Source: Martinezella tropici
GTDB lineage: Bacteria; Pseudomonadota; Alphaproteobacteria; Rhizobiales; Rhizobiaceae
Direction of reading: 5' to 3'
Assembly (NCBI RefSeq): GCF_003287875.1
Contig: NZ_QMKK01000046.1
Location: 1 to 64,000 of the forward strand
Length of the DNA stretch: 64,000 nt
The position numbers and the translations under genes are program-made. Shown here one piece after another: positions 37,817-43,755 of the stretch (within the stretch, counting starts at the first letter, position 1; each line of letters begins with the position of its first letter). A model generated the notes under the pieces. The model saw nothing but the letters and a program-made list of their open reading frames with translations, did no database searches and had not been told where the DNA came from.

Positions 37817-38002
37817 ATGGCAAACCAAGGTGGAACCCACGAACAGCATGTGAAGGCTGGCCAGCAGAGCCACAAGAACATGGAGAGCAACACGAGGAAT
37901 GCTTCGTCCACCGGCTCGCGCGAGCAGCACTCTGGCGGCTCCCGCGGCGGCACTCACGAGCAACACGTCAAGGCAGGCCAGCAGAGCCATAAAAACAGCT
38001 GA
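37817..38002 (+). CDS. Small hydrophilic repeat protein, probable stress-induced
   Basis: A 61-residue, highly hydrophilic protein. A 17-residue unit, GGTHEQHVKAGQQSHKN, occurs twice, identically, at residues 5-21 and 44-60. The linker between them is Ser/Asn/Arg rich. It resembles small Gly/Gln/His-rich stress proteins (KGG or GsiB-like), though I cannot name a family. It is read from ATG 37817 after AAAGGAGAT. A longer in-frame opening from 37505 overlaps mbfA and was rejected. An RpoE2-type promoter lies upstream and a hairpin downstream. Confidence 0.75.
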   Translation: MANQGGTHEQHVKAGQQSHKNMESNTRNASSTGSREQHSGGSRGGTHEQHVKAGQQSHKNS

Positions 38003-38071
38003 CGTTCGTGGTGACAGTTCATTCGCCCTTACCGTAGAGTAGGGAGCGTTTTTACCAGTGATGAAAAGCGA

Positions 38072-38096
38072 AAGGCCGGTCCGATGGGCCGGCCTT
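38072..38096 (-). terminator. Terminator after the BTLCP gene (possibly bidirectional)
   Basis: AAGGCCGG (38072-38079) and CCGGCCTT (38089-38096) form an 8-bp stem around a 9-base loop. On the minus strand it follows the stop of the transglutaminase-like gene by 27 bases and continues TTTCGCTTTT. On the plus strand it can also end the stress-peptide transcript. Confidence 0.8.
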
Positions 38097-38123
38097 GCTG
38101 CATGATGCAAATTGCTTTTGCGC

Positions 38124-38729
38124 TTACTTGACGGCGCCGACCAGAACGTCGTTGTCGTTCTCGATGGTAACCCAACGCCCGGCATTGAAGCTCGCTTGAC
38201 GCTTCAGGTAGGAATAGGGGGTCTTGTTCCAGATCTTGATCTGGTCCTCGAGGTTGTCGAGGATGTAGTCGCCCTGCTTGGTACGCAGCGTCAGCACCGC
38301 ATGGCCCTCGCCATCCGGCTTGCGCACGACCGTCATCAGCAGGTCAGAGGCGGAAATGCCGCTCTGTATCAGGAGCTTGCGCTTCAGCAGGGCAAAATCC
38401 TCGCAGTCGCCGGCGGTCTTCGGATATTCCCAATATTCTTCCTGGCCATAGACTTCCATATCCGTTGCCGGTTGGATGGTCTTGTTGACGCGCAGATTGA
38501 TCTGGCTGACCAGCGCCCATGAGGCGGCATTCATGTCGAGGGGACCGGCATTGCGGGTCGGGCCACATTCGTCGGCATGTCTCTGGCAGAAATCGTAGTG
38601 CCCGATCGGCTGGGAGGTCACGTTGCCAACCGTCATCGACGCACTCTGTTGAGGCGCCGGCACAGCCGACGACGACATCGCAACTATAGCAGCGAAGGCA
38701 ATCAATACGCCCTTAATACGCACGCCCAC
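38124..38729 (-). CDS. Transglutaminase-like cysteine proteinase (BTLCP family)
   Basis: A 201-residue protein with a signal peptide (about residues 1-25). The catalytic triad of the BTLCP domain is C109 in TAGDCEDFALLKRKLL, H143 in GEGHAVLTLRT and D158 in YILDNL. Members are periplasmic papain-like enzymes often linked to surface-adhesin processing or envelope control. Just upstream lies a TTAA-N7-TTAA palindrome (38755-38769) that matches the CtrA site. No adhesin or cyclic-di-GMP gene is adjacent here. Confidence 0.88.
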   Translation of the reverse strand: MGVRIKGVLIAFAAIVAMSSSAVPAPQQSASMTVGNVTSQPIGHYDFCQRHADECGPTRNAGPLDMNAASWALVSQINLRVNKTIQPATDMEVYGQEEYWEYPKTAGDCEDFALLKRKLLIQSGISASDLLMTVVRKPDGEGHAVLTLRTKQGDYILDNLEDQIKIWNKTPYSYLKRQASFNAGRWVTIENDNDVLVGAVK

Positions 38730-38754
38730 TATCCTTGTATCGTCCCTGCATTTG

Positions 38755-38769
38755 TTAACAAATTGTTAA
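38755..38769. promoter_or_regulatory. CtrA-type binding site (TTAA-N7-TTAA) before the BTLCP gene
   Basis: TTAACAAATTGTTAA is a perfect TTAA-N7-TTAA and also an inverted repeat (TTAACA/TGTTAA). It lies 25-40 bases upstream of the BTLCP start. Farther up are TTAAC at 38807-38811 and an inverted repeat CCATAAT...ATTATGG (38862-38890). CtrA control of the gene is inferred from the match. Confidence 0.5.
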
Positions 38770-38957
38770 TGTAGGGGGGCGTGGGAAGTCAATCGTTACT
38801 TAAGTGTTAACGCCGGAACCGGCTCACATGGTTAATTTCGGCACAATCCAAGGGATAGCTGCCATAATTCCATGCCTCTTATGATTATGGAAACGCACGT
38901 AGATATAACCCCGGCAGCGATGCCTGCTTGAACTATTTCGCGCGTATCTGCATGTTT

Positions 38958-39770
38958 TTATGGCGTATTATGCAGAGCCAAGGTCTCGGCGACGGCGAGC
39001 ATGCGCTCCAGATCCTGGGGGCGCGACAGGCGATGGTCGCCGTCGCGCACAAGCGTTAACACCACATCGTCTGCCGGCAGGTGCTCGACGAGCTTTAACG
39101 AATGCGCGAAGGGCACGTCGGCATCCTGCATGCCCTGCAATATGTGCACCGGGCAGCCGGTCTCGATGATGCCGGTCAGCACACGATTGGTGCGGCCGTC
39201 CTCGATAAGGGCGCGGGTGAAGATGTTCGGCTCGGGGCTGTAGTCCGAGGGTTCCTCGAAATAGCCGCGTTCCTCCAGCGAACGCCGCTCCACCTCGGAA
39301 AGATTGGGTTCGATGAGATCGATGGTGAAGTCCGGTGCAGGCGCTATGAGCACCAGCCCGGCAACGGGGGGCGCCTTCCTGCGCTTGCGCAATTCCTGGA
39401 TGACCCGCAGCGCGATCCAGCCGCCCATCGACGAGCCGACAAGAACGATCTTCTTCGGCTTCGTATGATCGATGACGGCAAGCGCTTCTTCCAGCCAGCG
39501 CGAAATCGTGCCGTCGGTGAATTTGCCGCCGGATTGGCCGTGGCCGGAATAGTCGAAGCGGATGCAGCCGAGCCCCAGTCGCGCCGCCAGCGCATCCAGC
39601 TCCACCGCCTTGGTACCGCTCATGTCGGATCGATAGCCCGAGAGCCAGACGAAGCTGACGTTCCTGGCGCCCTTGCCGGCGGCGCGCTGGATGATGGCGA
39701 TCTGGCGTTCGTTCTCGCCCGTGCCGACGGGAAGGAAGGTCGGTTGGATGGCTGTGGCTGTCTCGGACAT
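38958..39770 (-). CDS. Alpha/beta hydrolase
   Basis: A 270-residue alpha/beta-hydrolase. RFDYSGHGQSGG is the oxyanion-region strand, the nucleophile elbow is LVGSSMGGWIALRV (GxSxG Ser), the late Asp lies in HILQGMQDADVPF, and the His is in VRDGDHRLSRP. Members of this type are esterases or depalmitoylase-like (APT/ABHD10) enzymes; the substrate is unknown. The ATG at 39770 follows GGGAGC. It is divergent from infC across a 277-base leader that contains regulatory hairpins. Confidence 0.85.
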   Translation of the reverse strand: MSETATAIQPTFLPVGTGENERQIAIIQRAAGKGARNVSFVWLSGYRSDMSGTKAVELDALAARLGLGCIRFDYSGHGQSGGKFTDGTISRWLEEALAVIDHTKPKKIVLVGSSMGGWIALRVIQELRKRRKAPPVAGLVLIAPAPDFTIDLIEPNLSEVERRSLEERGYFEEPSDYSPEPNIFTRALIEDGRTNRVLTGIIETGCPVHILQGMQDADVPFAHSLKLVEHLPADDVVLTLVRDGDHRLSRPQDLERMLAVAETLALHNTP

Positions 39771-39887
39771 GAAAAGCTCCCGGATTTTCTGCCCTATAGA
39801 ACAGATTCGCGTCCGCGTGACCTGAAAAATCCTCGATCTTTTCGCTGGAGTTTCTATATAAAGGGGGAACGATACTGTGTCCTTGGC

Positions 39888-39936
39888 GCATCTGCGCCTG
39901 CGTGACACTCTGCTGACACGCAGGAGGTGCTTTTTT
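39888..39936 (+). terminator. Strong terminator-like hairpin in the infC leader (attenuator or sRNA end)
   Basis: GCATCT and CCTGCGTG (39888-39904) pair with CACGCAGG and AGGTGC (39917-39930), with a 3-base bulge and a 12-base loop, followed by TTTTTT. It sits 112 bases before infC on the same strand, and no plus-strand gene precedes it. It may therefore attenuate infC transcription or end a small RNA starting near 39860 (TATATA box at 39855-39860). Confidence 0.6.
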
Positions 39937-39951
39937 CCTGCTGTCATGCTA

Positions 39952-39979
39952 TTGACTTCAACACAGCTTTTACGACATT
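39952..39979 (+). promoter_or_regulatory. Possible infC promoter
   Basis: TTGACT (39952-39957) with GACATT after 16 bases is a fair sigma-70 pattern, downstream of the terminator hairpin and about 70 bases before the infC start. If real, it would let infC bypass the hairpin. The -10 box is weak. Confidence 0.35.
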
Positions 39980-40047
39980 TCCGTCAGTTGCGCCGGCGGG
40001 GAGCGAGAGGCTGCAGCTATCCGAAACAATTCGTGGAGAATACGACC

Positions 40048-40584
40048 ATTCGCAGACCCTTCAAAACCGATGCGCCCGTAAAGGACGGGCCACGTTCCAA
40101 CAGGGAAATTCGCATTCCCAAAGTTCAGCTCATTGCAGCTGACGGCCAGAATATGGGTATCGTCCCAACCGACCAGGCATTGAGAATGGCAGAGGAGGCC
40201 GGTCTCGATCTGGTAGAGATTTCCCCCAATGCCGAACCGCCTGTGTGCAAGATCCTCGATCTGGGCAAGCTGAAATATGCCAACCAGAAGAAGGCCGCCG
40301 AGGCGCGCAAGAAGCAGAAGATCGTCGAAGTCAAAGAAATCAAGATGCGTCCCAACATCGACACCCACGACTATGAGGTGAAGATGAAGGCGATCGGCCG
40401 TTTCTTCGAGGAAGGCGACAAGGTGAAGGTGACCTTGAAGTTCCGTGGCCGTGAAATGGCCCACCAGGAACTCGGTATGAAGCTTCTTCAGCAGGTCAAG
40501 GAAGATACGCTCGAGATCGCCAAGGTCGAAGCCGAGCCCAAGCTCGAAGGCCGCCAGATGATGATGGTGCTTGCGCCCAAGTGA
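40048..40584 (+). CDS. infC: Translation initiation factor IF-3, with an ATT start codon
   Basis: A 178-residue IF-3. Conserved pieces are REIRIPKVQLIAADGQNMGI, ALRMAEEAGLDLVEISPNAE and PPVCKILDLGKLKYANQKKA in the N domain, then EVKEIKMRPNIDTHDYEVKM and GDKVKVTLKFRGREMAHQEL in the C domain. IF-3 keeps 30S subunits free and checks initiator tRNA pairing. The start that fits known IF-3s (x-RRPFKTDAP) is an ATT at 40048 with TGGAGA 7-8 bases upstream. ATT is the known start of infC in E. coli, used for IF-3 self-regulation. A GTG at 40033 overlaps the ribosome binding site and is less likely. A terminator follows at 40609. Confidence 0.93.
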   Translation: MRRPFKTDAPVKDGPRSNREIRIPKVQLIAADGQNMGIVPTDQALRMAEEAGLDLVEISPNAEPPVCKILDLGKLKYANQKKAAEARKKQKIVEVKEIKMRPNIDTHDYEVKMKAIGRFFEEGDKVKVTLKFRGREMAHQELGMKLLQQVKEDTLEIAKVEAEPKLEGRQMMMVLAPK

Positions 40585-40608
40585 GGCGCAGGTGGAAATA
40601 AGAGGTCG

Positions 40609-40640
40609 GAGCCGTCCCATTGGGCGGCTTTTTCCTTTTT
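40609..40640 (+). terminator. Rho-independent terminator after infC
   Basis: AGCCGTCCC and GGGCGGCT (about 40610-40628) form a stem with one bulge and a 3-base loop, followed by TTTTTCCTTTTT. It lies 25 bases after the infC stop, so infC is separate from rpmI-rplT here. Confidence 0.8.
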
Positions 40641-40693
40641 GCGGGCCGCTCGCGCGTTGTCATCGATCTGCAAAGATTCCCGCGCCGGCCCCG

Positions 40694-40722
40694 TTGCACT
40701 TCAAGGCGAGTGCGGTTATAAG
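40694..40722 (+). promoter_or_regulatory. Sigma-70-type promoter for rpmI-rplT
   Basis: TTGCAC (40694-40699) and TATAAG (40717-40722) are 17 bases apart. It follows the infC terminator and lies about 180 bases before rpmI, leaving a long leader. It is among the best promoter matches in the window. Confidence 0.65.
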
Positions 40723-40731
40723 CGCGCGTCC

Positions 40732-40763
40732 GAACTGACCGGCAGGGCATGCCGTGGCAGTTC
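40732..40763 (+). other. Stable hairpin in the rpmI-rplT leader
   Basis: GAACTG-A-CC-GGCA pairs with TGCC-GT-GG-CAGTTC around a short loop, directly after the predicted transcription start. Ribosomal protein L20 binds and represses its own leader in other bacteria, so this may be a regulatory structure. No recognised L20-leader motif can be claimed. Confidence 0.45.
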
Positions 40764-40904
40764 AGAATGCTGGCTGAGCGGTTCGTCACCGTTTCAGCCG
40801 TTCAACAACAAACGCTCCGGCACCTTGTTGCAGCCCGGCCTGTCCGGACCTGTGGGAAGGGCTTTTAAGCAAAGCGCGCCAGGAAGCATCGAAGGAGTAG
40901 CAAA

Positions 40905-41108
40905 ATGCCCAAGATGAAGACGAAGTCCTCTGCCAAGAAGCGGTTCAAGATCACCGCATCCGGCAAGGTCAAGGCAGCCGCTGCTGGCAAGCGCCACGGC
41001 ATGATCAAGCGTAGCAACAAGTTCATTCGCGATGCCCGCGGCACCATGGTTCTCGCAGAACCGGATGGCCGTAAGGTTATCAAGAACTACTTGCCGAACG
41101 GTCTCTAA
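40905..41108 (+). CDS. rpmI: Ribosomal protein bL35
   Basis: A 67-residue basic protein. PKMKTKSSAKKRFKITASGK, AGKRHGMIKRSNKFIRDARG and the ending VIKNYLPNGL are diagnostic of L35, a small protein of the 50S subunit. GGAGTAG lies before the ATG. It is followed after 37 bases by rplT, the usual pairing. Confidence 0.97.
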   Translation: MPKMKTKSSAKKRFKITASGKVKAAAAGKRHGMIKRSNKFIRDARGTMVLAEPDGRKVIKNYLPNGL

Positions 41109-41145
41109 GACTATTCGTAACGCTATAGACTAAGGAGATCATGAA

Positions 41146-41550
41146 ATGGCACGCGTAAAAAGAGGCGTTACCGCCCACGCCAAGCACAAGAAGGTTCTGA
41201 AGGCAGCTAAGGGCTTCTACGGCCGCCGCAAGAACACCATCCGTACAGCCAAGGCCGCCGTCGATCGTGCAAAGCAGTATGCTTATCGCGACCGCAAGGT
41301 TAACAAGCGCAATTTCCGCGCCCTCTGGATCCAGCGTATCAACGCTGCCGTCCGCGAGCATGGCCTGACTTACGGCCGCTTTATCGACGGTCTGAACAAG
41401 GCTGGTATCGAGGTCGACCGCAAGGTTCTCTCCGACATGGCGATCCATGAGTCGGAAGCTTTCGGCGCGCTCGTCGCTGCTTCGAAGAAGGCGCTTGAAT
41501 ACCTCAAGGAAGCCGGCACGAAGAACGAGTTCGAGGCTGCTGTCGGCTAA
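41146..41550 (+). CDS. rplT: Ribosomal protein bL20
   Basis: A 134-residue protein. MARVKRGVTAHAKHKKVLKA, KGFYGRRKNTIRTAK, AYRDRKVNKRNFRALWIQRI and NAAVREHGLTYGRFIDGLNK make L20 certain. L20 is needed for early 50S assembly and, in other bacteria, represses the rpmI-rplT message. AAGGAG lies upstream. It ends the operon, with a clear terminator 36 bases after its stop. Confidence 0.98.
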   Translation: MARVKRGVTAHAKHKKVLKAAKGFYGRRKNTIRTAKAAVDRAKQYAYRDRKVNKRNFRALWIQRINAAVREHGLTYGRFIDGLNKAGIEVDRKVLSDMAIHESEAFGALVAASKKALEYLKEAGTKNEFEAAVG

Positions 41551-41585
41551 GGCTGCCTTCGAGACATTTTTGTGTCAAATTTGTG

Positions 41586-41622
41586 AAACCCGCGCTTGTG
41601 TAATCAGCGCGGGTTTTGTATT
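41586..41622 (+). terminator. Rho-independent terminator after rplT
   Basis: AAACCCGCGC (41586-41595) and GCGCGGGTTT (41607-41616) form a perfect 10-bp stem with an 11-base loop, followed by TGTATTTT. It ends the rpmI-rplT transcript. The A/T flanks make it work in both directions. Confidence 0.9.
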
Positions 41623-41679
41623 TTCTGAGATACAATCAATTTGCGATGATCACCTTGGGGCTTCCCGGTATCGGGGTAG

Positions 41680-42621
41680 GTGAAGTTGTTAGGCCAGACG
41701 ACATTAGAGCAATTTCAGCAAAAGTGCGCAGCGATTTTCCGCCCGCAACTGCGTAAAAACAAGAGGATAGAGCGTCTTCGCGATTCACAGGAAAGCGGAA
41801 AGGCTCCAAATTCCATATCCAATCTCACCGGCAAGGATATCGAGACCTTACTGACGGCGCTGGTGAATGGATCAAGGCGCGTCGAACGCGTTTCTCTCTC
41901 GTCATGCGGAGTATGGATCAAGCGATACGGCACGGAAAGACCTTCGGTCTGGCGCCATTTGCAGACCATCCTTTCGCGCATCGTCCCAATCGCTTTCCTG
42001 CGTCCCTGCGCCTATCTGTCTCCGTGGCAAATGGCGGAGCGGGAAACGGGCCGCATCGTCCTGTTCAAGGAGCGGGGTATTCCCGTTCCCGACCTTCTCT
42101 ATGTCTCGAATGGCGCGATCATGCTTGCCGACGCGGGCATGACGGTGCAACAGCGCCTGCGGCAATTGCGGGATAGCGATCCCGTCGCCCATGATGATCT
42201 CATGGTCGTCTGCGCCGCTGAACTCGGCCGGCTGCACGCTAAAGGCCTTTGCCATGGCCGGCCCTATCCGCGTGATATGTTCTTTGTCGGCAACCGGTTT
42301 GGCTTCATGGATTTCGAGGAAGACCCGCAGACCGTCATGCCGCTTGAGGTGGCGCAGGCCCGCGACGTCTGGCTGCTCTTCCTGCAGATCGCCACCGGCG
42401 CCCGCCTTGGCCTGCAAACGCAGAACAGGGCTTATGAAGCCTGGCTCGAGCATGCGCCGGCGGCCGCGCGTGCCGAGCTTCAGCGCATGATTCGCTTTCT
42501 TGGCGGTTTTTTGTTCCTTGCCCGGTTGATTGGCCGCGTGCACATGGGTAGTGATCTCCAGCGCTTCATCGTTGCCACAAGCTTTCTGATGCATGCGTTT
42601 ACCAATTATTCCGTGGACTGA
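41680..42621 (+). CDS. Protein-kinase-like (BUD32/LPS kinase type) protein with uncertain N terminus
   Basis: Up to 313 residues. The core from about residue 65 looks like an atypical small kinase: KERGIPVPDLLYVSNGAIML, LGRLHAKGLCHGRPYPRDMF (catalytic-loop-like, with HGR in place of HGD) and FGFMDFEEDPQ (DFG-like metal site). It may be a lipopolysaccharide-kinase or RIO-like protein, or a pseudo-kinase. Residues 9-32 (LEQFQQKCAAIFRPQLRKNK) are the translation of an intergenic repeat found elsewhere in the window. The GTG start at 41680 is therefore suspect; a GTG at 41863 gives a shorter protein. It ends 35 bases before pheS. Confidence 0.6.
   Translation: MKLLGQTTLEQFQQKCAAIFRPQLRKNKRIERLRDSQESGKAPNSISNLTGKDIETLLTALVNGSRRVERVSLSSCGVWIKRYGTERPSVWRHLQTILSRIVPIAFLRPCAYLSPWQMAERETGRIVLFKERGIPVPDLLYVSNGAIMLADAGMTVQQRLRQLRDSDPVAHDDLMVVCAAELGRLHAKGLCHGRPYPRDMFFVGNRFGFMDFEEDPQTVMPLEVAQARDVWLLFLQIATGARLGLQTQNRAYEAWLEHAPAAARAELQRMIRFLGGFLFLARLIGRVHMGSDLQRFIVATSFLMHAFTNYSVD
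41709..41753. repeat. Short palindromic intergenic repeat, copy B
   Basis: GCAATTTCAGCAAAAGTGCG, then CAGCGATTTTCCGCCCGCAA and CTGCG, matches the copies at 27505, 56802 and 61956 with a few changes. It is inside the frame of the kinase-like gene as read from 41680, and translates to part of that N terminus. Confidence 0.75.
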
Positions 42622-42656
42622 GTGCCCGATGGCCATGGTCCGCAAGGCAGGACCAG

Positions 42657-43739
42657 ATGACGGAACTCGTAACGCTTGAAACCCAACTCATGGCCGAAGT
42701 GGCGGCTGCGACCGACGAGCAGTCGATCGAAGCCGTCAGGGTCGCCGCGCTCGGCAAGAAGGGCTCGGTTTCGGAACTACTGAAGACGCTGGGTTCGATG
42801 TCGCCGGAAGAACGCCAGACACGCGGTGCGGCGATCAATGCGTTGAAGAACGCCGTCACCGATGCTATCAATGCCCGTAAAAGCGAGCTGCGCGATGCCG
42901 CGATTGAGGCGAAGCTGAAGGCCGAGACCGTCGATGTCAGCCTGCCGGTCCGCTCCTCGCCGGCCGAGCGCGGCCGCATCCATCCGATCAGCCAGATCGT
43001 CGACGAGATCACCGCCATCTTCGGCGACATGGGCTTCTCAATCGCCGAAGGTCCCGATGTCGAGACCGACTACTATAACTTCACGGCGTTGAACTTCCCG
43101 GAAGGACACCCGGCCCGCGAAATGCACGACACCTTCTTCTTCCAGCCGGATGAAAAGGGTGAGCGCAAGGTGCTGCGCACGCACACCTCGCCGGTGCAGG
43201 TGCGCACCATGGAAGTGCAAAAGCCGCCGATCCGCATCATCATCCCCGGCAAGACCTATCGCCAGGATAGCGACGCCACGCATTCGCCGATGTTCCATCA
43301 GGTCGAAGGTCTCGTCATCGACAAGACGGCGAATGTCGCCAATATCCGCTGGGTGCTGGAAGAATTCTGCAAGACCTTCTTCGAGGTCGACAATGTGACG
43401 ATGCGCTTCCGTCCGTCCTTCTTCCCCTTCACGGAGCCGTCCTTCGAGGTCGATATCCAATGTGACCGCTCCGGCCCAATCGTCAAGTTCGGCGAAGGCA
43501 CGGACTGGATGGAAATCCTCGGCTGCGGCATGGTGCATCCGAACGTGCTGCGTTATGGCGGTCTCGATCCGGACGAATATCAGGGCTTTGCCTGGGGCAT
43601 GGGTCTCGACCGCATCGCCATGCTGAAATACGGCATGCCCGACCTGCGCGACTTCTTCAACGCCGATGTCCGCTGGATGAACCACTACGGCTTCCGCCCG
43701 CTCGACATGCCGACCTTGTTCGGCGGTCTGAGCGCGTAA
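42657..43739 (+). CDS. pheS: Phenylalanyl-tRNA synthetase alpha subunit
   Basis: A 360-residue class II synthetase subunit. An N-terminal coiled coil (residues 1-85) is followed by the catalytic core: GRIHPISQIVDEITAIFGDM, FNFPEGHPAREMHDTFF-like (here ALNFPEGHPAREMHDTFFFQ), PGKTYRQDSDATHSPMFHQ and GLDRIAMLKYGMPDLRDFF motif 3. With PheT it charges tRNA-Phe. ATG at 42657 follows an AAGGCAGGA region. pheT starts 16 bases after its stop. Confidence 0.97.
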   Translation: MTELVTLETQLMAEVAAATDEQSIEAVRVAALGKKGSVSELLKTLGSMSPEERQTRGAAINALKNAVTDAINARKSELRDAAIEAKLKAETVDVSLPVRSSPAERGRIHPISQIVDEITAIFGDMGFSIAEGPDVETDYYNFTALNFPEGHPAREMHDTFFFQPDEKGERKVLRTHTSPVQVRTMEVQKPPIRIIIPGKTYRQDSDATHSPMFHQVEGLVIDKTANVANIRWVLEEFCKTFFEVDNVTMRFRPSFFPFTEPSFEVDIQCDRSGPIVKFGEGTDWMEILGCGMVHPNVLRYGGLDPDEYQGFAWGMGLDRIAMLKYGMPDLRDFFNADVRWMNHYGFRPLDMPTLFGGLSA

Positions 43740-43755
43740 GGAAGGGATAAAGCAC

